This document shows positions 15,920 through 23,966 of a stretch of DNA of 46,915 bases, piece by piece. The first letter of the stretch is position 1. Each line of letters begins with the position of its first letter. Where the stretch lies: positions 1 through 46,915 of the IMG/VR virus record IMGVR_UViG_3300006927_003862; one strand, written 5' to 3'. The translations under genes were made by a program, and so were the position numbers. The stretch is from a virus. A model generated the notes under the pieces. It saw only the letters and a list, made by a program, of their open reading frames with translations, had not been told where the DNA came from and did no database searches.

Positions 15920-16430
15920 AGCCACCTTGATGCCAGTTGGGGTGCATTATGTGAAATTTCTGTCTGTAGTGCATCCACCCTAACGCATGTCCTAACTCAT
16001 GCTCCAGCACTCGATCTTTTCTCGCATGTTTAGGTAAAATATGAATCTTTGCTTTCACTATAACGCCTGTTTCTTTATCGGTGTATATTTTAGTAGACGC
16101 CATATGACTATCTGCAAATCCCACTTCCGGTAATGTTACTATTATCTCACCTACACGTGGGTTCATGCAGGTGGAAAAAGGATCTTTTCTGATATCTTTA
16201 AACACATACCCGATGCTTTCCCAATATCGAGCCGCCTGTGCTGCCCTATATGTGGAAACTCCTGTGGTTGCACAGACTCTTATGGTTGGGGTTGTTTTCC
16301 ATTTTGCTTTTTGATATGGCTTGCCAACGGCAAATGTGTCAGTAACGGTAGTTGCATTGACACTTAAAATTGCATAGTCTTGGGGGGCTGCTACAAAACA
16401 TCCTAAGAAACATAGCAACAGAAAGCCCAT
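15894..16430 (-). CDS. Secreted metzincin-type zinc metalloprotease
   Basis: A 178-aa protein with a hydrophobic signal segment (MGFLLLCFLGCFVAAPQD, possibly a lipobox at Cys11). It carries the full metzincin signature HELGHALGWMH (144-154) with a downstream Met-turn-like HIMHP (Met162). His144, His148 and His154 would bind zinc and Glu145 is the general base. This is matrixin/M10-like. In a phage it could digest envelope or surface proteins at lysis or at entry. It lies directly after the endolysin gene, which supports a lysis or envelope role. The start codon has no Shine-Dalgarno sequence and is buried in a perfect 8-bp hairpin. Confidence 0.85.
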   Translation of the reverse strand: MGFLLLCFLGCFVAAPQDYAILSVNATTVTDTFAVGKPYQKAKWKTTPTIRVCATTGVSTYRAAQAARYWESIGYVFKDIRKDPFSTCMNPRVGEIIVTLPEVGFADSHMASTKIYTDKETGVIVKAKIHILPKHARKDRVLEHELGHALGWMHYRQKFHIMHPNWHQGGYDHSGIRK

Positions 16431-16452
16431 GTAATAACTAGGGATTATTACA
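16430..16452 (-). promoter_or_regulatory. Hairpin sequestering the metalloprotease start
   Basis: Arms TGTAATAA and TTATTACA (8 bp, perfect) with a 7-base loop end at the A of the start codon of the metalloprotease. There is no Shine-Dalgarno sequence nearby. It may limit initiation, or mark weak termination after the endolysin stop. Confidence 0.5.
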
Positions 16453-16454
16453 TT

Positions 16455-17387
16455 TTAGTCGTTCTTTATCTGATCCAATATATCAATGTCATATTTAACT
16501 TCATCTAAAAGAGTTTTGAGATCTAATCCTGCACAATCAATCTTAGATTTACTTACATGATAATGACTCACAAAACCCGAAAAACTACCATAGGCTACAT
16601 CTTGAACGTATTTTGTTTCAGTGTTTCCGTTTTGCTTAAGGGGAGTGTCGTAAGGAATTCCGGTAGCTCCGTGTATGGCTTTCCATAGCGCTTTAAGGGC
16701 CTCAAGTTGTCGAGGATAAAACCCGAGAAAGGGATCTAGTTGGCTTCCATGCACCCAAGCGCCTTCGGTAAGGGGGCGCTCTCCAAATCCATTCTTTACA
16801 TACCATTCTTGATACTTGGGATAATATGCATTGCTAATTTCCACCCCCACCGAGGGTCTGTTGGTGCGCGCAGAGCCCGCGTGCCATGCGGCATGCTGTA
16901 TATCTAGGGTTTGATAAATAGTGCCGTCATTATCAATCAGAAAGTGCACCGATGCGCCGCGCTTGTCTAACACACTTTGGCACGACTTAGAAGAGAGACA
17001 CACATCCCAGTGATTTACAAAATATCTCAGCTTTCGTTTTGGACGCCCCGAATAATCATAATACTGGCCGGCCTTCGTTTCCAGGCCGCCTTTCTCGGGC
17101 CACAATACAAACTTGTCCCACTCAATAGGGTGGAATTCTCCATTATATACAATGTAATTGGAGTAGTGGCGGGCTGCGGGCTTATAATCGTCAATCTCTG
17201 CTTGTCTTTCGGTCCAGAGTCGCCGGAAAGTCATCGGCCCACAGAGGCCATCGCCGGTTAGGGCACGTGCTTTTTGCCATTTTTTAATTGCGCGGACGAG
17301 TTTATCATCAAAATATTTCTCTCCGAACCAACTTGGCGCCCATCCTAACTTTTTAGAGGAGGCCTCGTTGTAAAAGTGCTTGTCCAT
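16455..17387 (-). CDS. Endolysin: N-acetylmuramoyl-L-alanine amidase with N-terminal peptidoglycan-binding domain
   Basis: The N-terminal 60 residues form a PG_binding_1-like repeat (AIKKWQKARALTGDGLCGPM, about 33-52). The catalytic part is amidase_2/PGRP-like: zinc ligand His126 in FVNHWDV, VHFLIDNDGTIYQ, HAAWHAGSARTNRPSVGVEI, and the C-terminal HYHVSKSKIDCAGLDL with His277 (or His275) and Cys285. It cleaves the bond between muramic acid and L-alanine. An N-terminal cell-wall-binding module is usual in phages of Gram-negative hosts. It contains no signal peptide, so it needs a holin or another export route. The metalloprotease follows. Confidence 0.92.
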   Translation of the reverse strand: MDKHFYNEASSKKLGWAPSWFGEKYFDDKLVRAIKKWQKARALTGDGLCGPMTFRRLWTERQAEIDDYKPAARHYSNYIVYNGEFHPIEWDKFVLWPEKGGLETKAGQYYDYSGRPKRKLRYFVNHWDVCLSSKSCQSVLDKRGASVHFLIDNDGTIYQTLDIQHAAWHAGSARTNRPSVGVEISNAYYPKYQEWYVKNGFGERPLTEGAWVHGSQLDPFLGFYPRQLEALKALWKAIHGATGIPYDTPLKQNGNTETKYVQDVAYGSFSGFVSHYHVSKSKIDCAGLDLKTLLDEVKYDIDILDQIKND

Positions 17388-17404
17388 GCATTGTATTTTC
17401 CTAT

Positions 17405-17677
17405 TTAATTAATGATTCCTATCACATAATTGTCTAAAATTACATTATAAATAGTTCCGCGAATGCTTATTTGCTCAATCATACTTCTATCTACGACCAG
17501 TCCACTGGCCTCTTCTATCTCAAAACGTACGTCGTCGGCGGCAGACACCGCATTTACCGTGATATACCTTTCTTCTTCGGGTTTATAATCCTCGGGCAGC
17601 ACGATTAGAGATTCTGTGTTTTTCTCAGATGTGGCGGGTACATCAATTAAAATATACCGGTTAACTGGCATGAACAT
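17405..17677 (-). CDS. GroES-like co-chaperonin (T4 gp31-type), putative
   Basis: A 90-aa all-beta protein laid out like GroES: strand NRYILIDVP, then a mobile loop SEKNTESLIVLPEDYK holding the Ile-Val-Leu tripeptide at 25-27, which are the positions and residues GroES uses to bind GroEL. Further strands follow, ending in GTIYNVILDNYVIGII. Overall identity to bacterial GroES is low, so the call depends on this architecture and on the phage encoding its own GroEL at the left edge. Start ATG 17677 has AAGGAG upstream. It overlaps the zinc-protein gene by about 17 bp. Confidence 0.6.
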   Translation of the reverse strand: MFMPVNRYILIDVPATSEKNTESLIVLPEDYKPEEERYITVNAVSAADDVRFEIEEASGLVVDRSMIEQISIRGTIYNVILDNYVIGIIN

Positions 17678-17897
17678 CGTGAATCTCCTTCAAAATCAAT
17701 CGTTCTTGCGTTTCATAATCCTGCTTGGTGAGAAAAATATCTTCTCGTCTCCCGCAGTGCTTACAAAACATAGTCATGTGGACATTGTTGCCTTGTGTCG
17801 ATCTAATATTTCCCACAGGAATCCAATAGCACTCCTCGTGTCCTACTTTACATTGTCTTTTTATAAACTTCTCTTCCATTAAGTGATTAAAGTTCAC
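17661..17897 (-). CDS. Small zinc-binding protein, 78 aa
   Basis: Start GTG 17897 is chosen because AGGAGG lies just before it; a TTG at 17918 would overlap the reductase gene. A probable zinc site is formed by Cys16 and His20/Cys23 (RQCKVGHEECYW) and the knuckle FCKHCGRRED (Cys45, Cys48). Function unknown; it sits between the ribonucleotide reductase and the co-chaperonin. Confidence 0.65.
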   Translation of the reverse strand: MNFNHLMEEKFIKRQCKVGHEECYWIPVGNIRSTQGNNVHMTMFCKHCGRREDIFLTKQDYETQERLILKEIHDVHAS

Positions 17898-17905
17898 TTT
17901 TCCTC

Positions 17906-19873
17906 CTATATTGTGCAAGTATCGTTGGTACAGAATTTTGTACCTGTTCCACCTTCTTCGTCTTGAAAACGCTGCAGCGGCGTAATCTTAGACATCATTT
18001 TCTCGTAGCGGCGCTTTGTGATAGCTTCATAAGGCGCCTGCTCATATCCTGTCTCTTCGTATCTTAGAAAAGAAACAGCCTTGAGTCTTGTTTCATAAAG
18101 TTCAAGAGCGCTTTTAATTTCAGAAGCCTCCTCTGGCTTAAATGTTACAGTTACCGATACCGAATTATCAGCCCAATAATATTGATACTGAGCCGCAATT
18201 TCAAGCTGTTCCCAAAGAGAAACATCTTTCTTTCCTTGCGTATAATAAGGCTCGTGCACTGGAAATTCTACTACCGAGGTGTTGGGTGAATACTTGTCGT
18301 CTTCAATTTTATAACCGGCATCTGTCAACTTATCCAGTAATGGCGAAGTTTGAGAGAACCGAATACGCCGGATGTAATAATCATTTTCGGGAAAATGAAT
18401 CCCGGGCGTAGATCCATTTAGTAAGGATACTGTTCCCGAAGGCTTGATGGACGTCATTCGAATAGACTTCGGGATACAGAGCCAGTTTGAATATTCTTCG
18501 TCTAACTCTTTAACGTAGGCATATGCTTTATCGCACATATCATATACCTCTCGGCGCCCAAACCTATTAAATGCCTGCACCACACCTGATTGAGACAATC
18601 CGATGCGACGGTTCTTAAGCATCTTTGCGTTTGTCTCGGGCCAGTGGGTGTTGGATAAGGTAATGGTTTTGCCGTACAAGTATGCAATTTTTAAAGTGCG
18701 CAAGTAATCTTCAAGATCCTCATGCTTGGCCGGATAAGTCTCTACTAAGCAGCACAATTCTGCATCTTCTAATTGTTGTTCTACGCACGGATTAAAGCCG
18801 GCTACATTAACATCATCGTATCTTGGGCCATCTTTAAAGCGGCCGCGTGTGCGCGCATTGTTGAGCCAAATATATCCGGGCTCGCCATTCTTCTGGCTTT
18901 GCGAAGCGTGCCATGTATAGTCCATACCCACCTGTGCGTTAAATGAGTTGTTAGATCCCCACCGGTGATGGTAAAGCTTTTCTTGGTCGTTCTTCATTTC
19001 CAAATAGCGCATGTCATCATATTTCCCCATAGCGAGAGCGGCGGAGCGGCGCACATTTCCTGCCACCACGCAGCGTCCAATAAGATTTTCTGTGTCTACA
19101 ATGTCAACAGACGTAATAGATTCACCAATTTTATTGGTGTAAAGATCTTTGAGGTGCTCATGCAACTCTATCAATGGTGCTGGGCCGCTAGACGTTCCTC
19201 CAAACCCCTTGATAAGGGCACCGATTGGCCTAATAGCTGAGAAATCAAATTTGGGAACTTTACTCCCGAAGAAAAACCCATCGAGAAGGGAGTGAACTGA
19301 GTTTACCCAACCCTCCCGAGAATCATCAATTACAAGAGTATCATTAGTATATTCTGGCTCTTGCACTGTAACCGTGCCTGCACCTTCGGTATCAAACCCG
19401 ACGCCTACTCCTACCATCAAAGCATCCATCATCCATGCGAACAAGTAACCCCCCTTGGTGGCCAAGTCACGTGTGGAGCGGAAAGCACAATTAAAAAGAC
19501 CAGCAGCCGTTCTTTCTTCCACGAACTTAGTCCCCATCATCCAGAGGCCGCGGCCAGGTGGCGTCCACTTTAAAGTGAACAAACGATCATACGCTTCTTT
19601 AGCTGTTTGTTGGGCCTTGCTGTCGTTCCACTCTAAGCCAAGTTGAAAGACATGTTGTTTTTGCATATTAAACATCCCTTCGACGACGCGGCGGCATGTC
19701 TGCCACCATTCTTCGCTGCCGGAGGCGTCAGGATCAAACTCATTTAGACGTCTAGCGTAAGTACGCTTAAAAGTGATATATCCCAGAGGCCCCCATGGCA
19801 CTTCAGCATTTTTATAGGGCTCAATAAAGGTGTCTGATAGTCGGAATCTGCGTATGTTTTCAATTGTTCTCAT
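17906..19873 (-). CDS. nrdJ: Adenosylcobalamin-dependent (class II) ribonucleoside-triphosphate reductase
   Basis: A 655-aa monomeric RTPR-like enzyme. The active-site cysteines can be lined up with Lactobacillus leichmannii RTPR: FNCAF (Cys119), NPCVEQ (Cys408) and a Cys 11 residues further (AELCCLVE, Cys419). The C-terminal redox pair FCTNDTC has the same five-residue spacing as Cys731/Cys736. Motifs PPGRGLWMMGTKF and SIKPSGTVSLLNGSTPGIH support the family. It reduces NTPs to dNTPs using B12-generated radicals, so no oxygen and no NrdB subunit is needed, but the host must hold cobalamin. It follows the helicase gene by 8 bp. Confidence 0.95.
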   Translation of the reverse strand: MRTIENIRRFRLSDTFIEPYKNAEVPWGPLGYITFKRTYARRLNEFDPDASGSEEWWQTCRRVVEGMFNMQKQHVFQLGLEWNDSKAQQTAKEAYDRLFTLKWTPPGRGLWMMGTKFVEERTAAGLFNCAFRSTRDLATKGGYLFAWMMDALMVGVGVGFDTEGAGTVTVQEPEYTNDTLVIDDSREGWVNSVHSLLDGFFFGSKVPKFDFSAIRPIGALIKGFGGTSSGPAPLIELHEHLKDLYTNKIGESITSVDIVDTENLIGRCVVAGNVRRSAALAMGKYDDMRYLEMKNDQEKLYHHRWGSNNSFNAQVGMDYTWHASQSQKNGEPGYIWLNNARTRGRFKDGPRYDDVNVAGFNPCVEQQLEDAELCCLVETYPAKHEDLEDYLRTLKIAYLYGKTITLSNTHWPETNAKMLKNRRIGLSQSGVVQAFNRFGRREVYDMCDKAYAYVKELDEEYSNWLCIPKSIRMTSIKPSGTVSLLNGSTPGIHFPENDYYIRRIRFSQTSPLLDKLTDAGYKIEDDKYSPNTSVVEFPVHEPYYTQGKKDVSLWEQLEIAAQYQYYWADNSVSVTVTFKPEEASEIKSALELYETRLKAVSFLRYEETGYEQAPYEAITKRRYEKMMSKITPLQRFQDEEGGTGTKFCTNDTCTI

Positions 19874-19881
19874 TTTATATT

Positions 19882-21255
19882 TTATTTCCTTTTTCTAAAT
19901 TTTTCATACTTGTTTTGTAACAATCCTTTCTGCATGCTGGCGCTTAATGCCACCGGATTGAGTGGGATCGTCCCCTGACCATTGTGCCCGTGTTGAGGCA
20001 TTATTTTAATAGTGGCATTGGAGGGGTCCATAAAAATATCATATATCATCCCATCTGGGCCGTTTCTATTCTTGGCAATGTATATTTTGCCTTGGTTGTT
20101 TTGCTTGTCTTCTATGGTGCGAGATACCGAAAAAATGAAATCTGCCACAAAACACTTATTGAAGGCTTCGGAAATCTGCTCCATTGTAATCACCTCTGCG
20201 TTGAGTCCTGAACGATTCGTTTGCGATGCGGTCCAGACAGGACATGCAAATTCGGTGGAGATTGCACGAAGCTCTTCGTAAATAGATTCTAATTCGGTTC
20301 TCTTTTCCTTTCTTATGGTAACCGGTCTTAAAAGATCACCATAATCAACAATGATCATGCCCGGCTTAATACCTCGCTTAAGCAATCTGGTTAAATGAGA
20401 TTTAATAGTGTTGGTGGTAGCTGATTTAGTTGCATACTCTTTAATAATCAGCTTTCCTTCAATATCCTTAATCTCGTCATACACCTCTTCTTTAAAGTTA
20501 ATAATATCAGAAAGTGGGTATCCTGTTAAGCAACTATCGTAGCGATTTGCAATAATCGTGTCCTGCAGCTCTAAAGTATAATGAACAACTACTTTTCCTT
20601 CTTTCAATCCTTCGGCGCCGAGGTGCACCAAGCAAAATGATTTGCCTGCGCCCGTGGGAGCAATGACAACACCAAGCTCACTCTTTCCCAGGCCACCACC
20701 ACATATGGCATCAATCTCTTGCCAGCCAGTAGTAATGGGTAGGCGATGCTTAGGGACAAATCGCTGCTCAAAATCAGCTATATAGTCATATCCAAAATTA
20801 GTATCAGAGCCTAACCGCAAAGAATCGTTGATGGTTTTAGAAATCTCATCAAAAGAGCATGATTGCAAAAGACCCACTGACTTGAGCATAGCTTCCTTAA
20901 GATTTTGCTTGCGGCAAAAATCAAGCGACTGCTCTTTAATATACTGAACATCTGTAGCTTCTTTGGCGGTAATTTTGGCGAAGTAATCGCGCACCTGCTT
21001 CTGGACGACGGAATCTTCCTCGTCTAGATCGGTTCGAAGAATGGTGATAATCGCTTCTGGCGACGGATGCGTTCCATAGCGTTCTCTGTATCCTACGATC
21101 TTGCTTACAAAGATGCGCAAATATTCAAGTTCTAAGAATGTAATATCCAACACTTCGGTAATTTGATCGGCAAAGGGTCGGTCCTCGTAGATAATCTGAA
21201 CAAGCCCCTCTTGGAAGGCTTTTCCATAACGACTGAAAGTAGTTTTCTCGCTCAA
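19882..21255 (-). CDS. DnaB-like replicative DNA helicase
   Basis: A 457-aa protein with an N-terminal helical region (1-150) and a RecA-type motor: TTGWQEIDAICGGGLGKSEL, Walker A VIAPTGAGKS (197-206), Walker B MIIVDYGDLLRP (about 297-308) and the arginine/Gln sensor WTASQTNRSGL. It unwinds DNA ahead of the polymerase as a hexamer. The start is TTG at 21255, the only suitable initiation codon after GGGGTG. The promoter with an internal palindrome at 21281-21308 precedes it. Confidence 0.92.
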   Translation of the reverse strand: MSEKTTFSRYGKAFQEGLVQIIYEDRPFADQITEVLDITFLELEYLRIFVSKIVGYRERYGTHPSPEAIITILRTDLDEEDSVVQKQVRDYFAKITAKEATDVQYIKEQSLDFCRKQNLKEAMLKSVGLLQSCSFDEISKTINDSLRLGSDTNFGYDYIADFEQRFVPKHRLPITTGWQEIDAICGGGLGKSELGVVIAPTGAGKSFCLVHLGAEGLKEGKVVVHYTLELQDTIIANRYDSCLTGYPLSDIINFKEEVYDEIKDIEGKLIIKEYATKSATTNTIKSHLTRLLKRGIKPGMIIVDYGDLLRPVTIRKEKRTELESIYEELRAISTEFACPVWTASQTNRSGLNAEVITMEQISEAFNKCFVADFIFSVSRTIEDKQNNQGKIYIAKNRNGPDGMIYDIFMDPSNATIKIMPQHGHNGQGTIPLNPVALSASMQKGLLQNKYEKFRKRK

Positions 21256-21280
21256 ACTTCACCCCGCCTTCGCATTACTA

Positions 21281-21308
21281 AATATAACAGAATGTTCTGT
21301 AAAGTCAA
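21281..21308 (-). promoter_or_regulatory. Promoter with palindromic operator in its spacer
   Basis: TTGACT (21303-21308), a 16-bp spacer and TATATT (21281-21286). The spacer is almost entirely the inverted repeat ACAGAA-TG-TTCTGT (21287-21300), ideally placed for a repressor to block RNA polymerase. It precedes helicase and ribonucleotide reductase genes. Confidence 0.7.
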
Positions 21309-21313
21309 GCAAA

Positions 21314-22270
21314 TTAGCACTCAGAATTAATTTTATTTAGATGCAGTTCAAGGTCTTTCCAATTGAGTTCTCCAAAGCCGTCATCCCGCATTTTCTTCAT
21401 AATCTCTATCTTACTGAAAGTACACTTAAAATTCTCCACAGCGTTCCGAACAAAGTCCTTTGATTGTGGCGAAAGCATGGGAGAATAAAGTTGCATCATT
21501 TTATAGTTATGGGCGATAATTTCTTCTCCATTCATAATATTATGATGAAATTTAAGAGGTTTGTCCACTTTTTCACAATAAGAAACCACATCATCAATGG
21601 TATAGTCTTTGTCAGCCCCCAGGAAACCAAGCCGGCGCTGAATTGTTTTAAAGCCCACAGATTTAATCCCAGCCAAGTTGTCGGAGGCGTCTCCCACGAG
21701 CGCTCGGGCCAGCGCCATATTGCGCGGGTGTACACCCAACTCTTCTACGATGCGTCTTGTGTTGTATACAACATCGCTGGTGGGGCGGTATACAACGGTT
21801 TCGTCATCACAGAGTTGATAAAAATCTTTGTCATTGGAGACAATCACCTTCTGCCATCCGTCATAGTGGGGCATCTGGGTAAGGTATGAAATAACGTCGT
21901 CAGCCTCTACCTCTGGTAACATCACCTGAATGATGGGCATTTCATTAAAATATTCCATAGAGCGACGTTGCTGCCAAATTCTATTCTGCATCTCTTCGTT
22001 CTCGGAGAACGCCTTTACGCTGCGGTTAAGCCGGATTGGCTTTCTTCCCGCCTTGTAGTTCTTATCCAAACTGCGGCGCTTTTGAGAGCCGTTAGGGCCA
22101 TCCCACACAATTACAATTTCGTTGGGCTTTGTCATACGCACAAGCTTTTGGACAATCTTAAGTGAACCCTTGAAACCTCCAATGGGTTCTCCATTATTAG
22201 AGAGGCTGGGATCAACAATGTAGGCTCTCAAAAACATATTGAGGGCATCAATAATGAGTACTCGTTTCAT
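21314..22270 (-). CDS. 5'-3' exonuclease / flap endonuclease (PolA N-domain, T4 RNase H type)
   Basis: A 318-aa FEN-family nuclease: LIIDALNMFLRAY (5-17), VIVWDGPNGSQKRR, EVEADDVISYL and VSNDKDFYQL supply the metal-binding acids, and ARALVGDASDNLAGIKSVGFK is the helix-hairpin-helix DNA-binding part. It removes RNA primers and flaps. In bacteria this domain is fused to family A polymerase; here it is a separate gene and the polymerase core lies about 3.4 kb upstream. Its ATG overlaps the deaminase stop (ATGA). Confidence 0.94.
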   Translation of the reverse strand: MKRVLIIDALNMFLRAYIVDPSLSNNGEPIGGFKGSLKIVQKLVRMTKPNEIVIVWDGPNGSQKRRSLDKNYKAGRKPIRLNRSVKAFSENEEMQNRIWQQRRSMEYFNEMPIIQVMLPEVEADDVISYLTQMPHYDGWQKVIVSNDKDFYQLCDDETVVYRPTSDVVYNTRRIVEELGVHPRNMALARALVGDASDNLAGIKSVGFKTIQRRLGFLGADKDYTIDDVVSYCEKVDKPLKFHHNIMNGEEIIAHNYKMMQLYSPMLSPQSKDFVRNAVENFKCTFSKIEIMKKMRDDGFGELNWKDLELHLNKINSEC

Positions 22271-22710
22271 AGTTTGTAACTTCCTGCTTTTTTATTATTA
22301 ATGGTGTATACTACGCGCTTGACGCCCACATGCTTAAGCGCTTCGTGGCACATGGAGCAGGGTTTGGAAAGTTTGTATTCTCCTTCCTTTCCCACGCGTG
22401 CTACATAAATCGTTGCACCTTCCGTAATACTACGGTCCATACCTAGAATTGCTCCCAACTCTGCATGAAGGGTGGTGCGGCCCTCGTGTTCTCGTTGGAA
22501 TCGAGAACCAAACGCACAATAGTTATTTTTATTAAAGGAGACGTTCCGAATAGACCCTTTCACCAAAACTGCTCCATGGCGATAATCTGGATAAGCAGAC
22601 TGGTGAGCCACTCGCTTCGCAAGTTCCATGTACCGGCGTGTTTTACCGGAGTAACCATGAAACTTCTCCGCACTGTACGGTGAATTGTACTCTTGGGCAT
22701 ATGTTGACAT
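22267..22710 (-). CDS. Deoxycytidylate-type deaminase
   Basis: A 147-aa zinc deaminase with HAEL (His82, Glu84) and PCSMC (Cys118, Cys121). The layout fits dCMP/cytidine deaminases, although the N-terminal half (YPDYRHGAVLVKG) is only loosely like them. dCMP deaminase gives dUMP for thymidylate synthesis, complementing the dUTPase at 9 kb; no thymidylate synthase is in the window. It has its own promoter at 22737-22765 and AGGAGGG before ATG. Confidence 0.82.
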   Translation of the reverse strand: MSTYAQEYNSPYSAEKFHGYSGKTRRYMELAKRVAHQSAYPDYRHGAVLVKGSIRNVSFNKNNYCAFGSRFQREHEGRTTLHAELGAILGMDRSITEGATIYVARVGKEGEYKLSKPCSMCHEALKHVGVKRVVYTINNKKAGSYKL

Positions 22711-22712
22711 AA

Positions 22713-22760
22713 AGCCCTCCTACAAGCTTATACCTAAGTATAACCGATCACAGGAGGGCT
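22713..22760 (-). repeat. 9-bp inverted repeat spanning deaminase promoter
   Basis: AGCCCTCCT (22713-22721, the ribosome-binding region) and AGGAGGGCT (22752-22760, just inside the -35) form a perfect interrupted palindrome around the promoter. It may be a chance match of the ribosome site. Confidence 0.4.
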
Positions 22761-22765
22761 GTCAA
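22737..22765 (-). promoter_or_regulatory. Sigma-70-type promoter of deaminase-exonuclease operon
   Basis: TTGACA (22760-22765), a 17-bp spacer and TATACT (22737-22742) on the minus strand, directly after the stop of the recombinase gene. Confidence 0.8.
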
Positions 22766-22771
22766 GCGTTT

Positions 22772-23899
22772 TTATTCAGGATCAGAGTAAAACTGATCGG
22801 CTGTACCTTCTCGTTTGTCGAACTTTTGTACAACCTCTTCATCCATTAGGTTCAAGATATGGGTTCTAAACTCTTCATCTGATTGTATCAATTCACACCA
22901 CTTAGAGGGTTGGAACTTCTTCTCGTATCCATCCGGTAGCGAAAGCGTGTACCATGCGCCGGCGCTCTTTAGACATTCCGATCCCTTCACGGCATCGAAC
23001 CATGATTCTTCATCACGAATGCCGATATCCTCTGTTCCCCATAGAATGCGGAAAGCACAGGTTCTTCCTTGTGTTCCAAATCGTGATTTCTCCAGCTTTA
23101 CCTTAACTTCTGAGCCGATGCGGAATCCCTTATCATCTTCGATGAAAGATGCCTTGGCCTTGCGGCCGGTGAGCCAGATACGTAGCGAATACGAATAGTG
23201 CATCGCCTTTCCACCCGGCGTCATGTAGGGGGTGGTCATCGCAATGATGCGCGCATTAGGACCGCTGGGGATGTTGGTCTTAAGTTGGTTGAGAACCACG
23301 AAGGTTGCTTGCTTATCTGCGATGGGGATGATCAATTTCGACATTCCCTTTGCAAGAATGCGAGCCTTTACCGCCATCGAAGATTGGGGATTAAAATCTC
23401 CCTCCACATCGGACACCGATGGAGTGAGAGCGAGAGAATCCCAAATAAATACAAGCTGTTGATCAGTTGCTCCGAGCAACTCTTCCACCGTCTCCAGAAC
23501 AAACTCCACAGAAGACGCCTGGACGTACATTAAACGTCCTAGGTCGCATCCTGCGCGCTCCAAGAAGCCTGGGTCGATAGCTGACTCAGAATCGAAGTAA
23601 ACAATCATCTTGCCCTGTTTCTGGGCGTTTGCGGCTATCTGCGCTGCCATGTAGGATTTGCCTGTACTCTCCAGACCAGCGAGTTCTGTAACCTTCCCAA
23701 CGGGGATTCCGGCTACGCGGCCCTTGCAAACGATGGAGTCTAACCAACGTGAGCCGGTGGGAATCCACTCTTTTACTTCGGTGGGGTTATCACCTGTTAA
23801 ATCATGAGCAACATTGCGGCCGGCTTTCTTGTTAACAAGACTCATTAGGTCGTGCATAGATACACGACCAGCTTTGGGTTCTTTGGCTTTTCTAGCCAT
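22772..23899 (-). CDS. uvsX: RecA/UvsX-like recombinase
   Basis: A 375-aa RecA-family ATPase. Walker A is GLESTGKS (75-82), followed by YFDSESAIDPGF and Walker B LVFIWDSLAL. LNQLKTNIPSG lies near the L2 region and MTPGGKAMHYSYSLRIWL is typical of UvsX/RecA. The C-terminus is acidic. It drives strand exchange and recombination-dependent replication, probably with the SSB encoded just upstream. GGAGG precedes ATG at 23899. A terminator lies between it and the SSB gene, so its expression relies on read-through. Confidence 0.93.
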   Translation of the reverse strand: MARKAKEPKAGRVSMHDLMSLVNKKAGRNVAHDLTGDNPTEVKEWIPTGSRWLDSIVCKGRVAGIPVGKVTELAGLESTGKSYMAAQIAANAQKQGKMIVYFDSESAIDPGFLERAGCDLGRLMYVQASSVEFVLETVEELLGATDQQLVFIWDSLALTPSVSDVEGDFNPQSSMAVKARILAKGMSKLIIPIADKQATFVVLNQLKTNIPSGPNARIIAMTTPYMTPGGKAMHYSYSLRIWLTGRKAKASFIEDDKGFRIGSEVKVKLEKSRFGTQGRTCAFRILWGTEDIGIRDEESWFDAVKGSECLKSAGAWYTLSLPDGYEKKFQPSKWCELIQSDEEFRTHILNLMDEEVVQKFDKREGTADQFYSDPE

Positions 23900-23910
23900 T
23901 GTGCCTCCTT

Positions 23911-23948
23911 AAAAAAATGCGGCGCCCTATTTTCCCGGCCGGGGCGCC
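23911..23948 (-). terminator. Intrinsic terminator between SSB and recombinase genes
   Basis: On the minus strand the arms GGCGCCC (23942-23948) and GGGCGCC (23921-23927) form a GC-rich stem, followed by GCA and seven T (23911-23917). It ends just before the ribosome site of uvsX and would leave SSB transcripts in excess of uvsX transcripts. Confidence 0.85.
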
Positions 23949-23966
23949 AGCGGCATTACACAAACC

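Noticed and set aside
21287-21300. LexA box in the helicase promoter
   Set aside because: ACAG-N6-CTGT has the arms reversed relative to the E. coli CTGT-N8-ACAG box and does not match the Bacillus or alpha-proteobacterial boxes.
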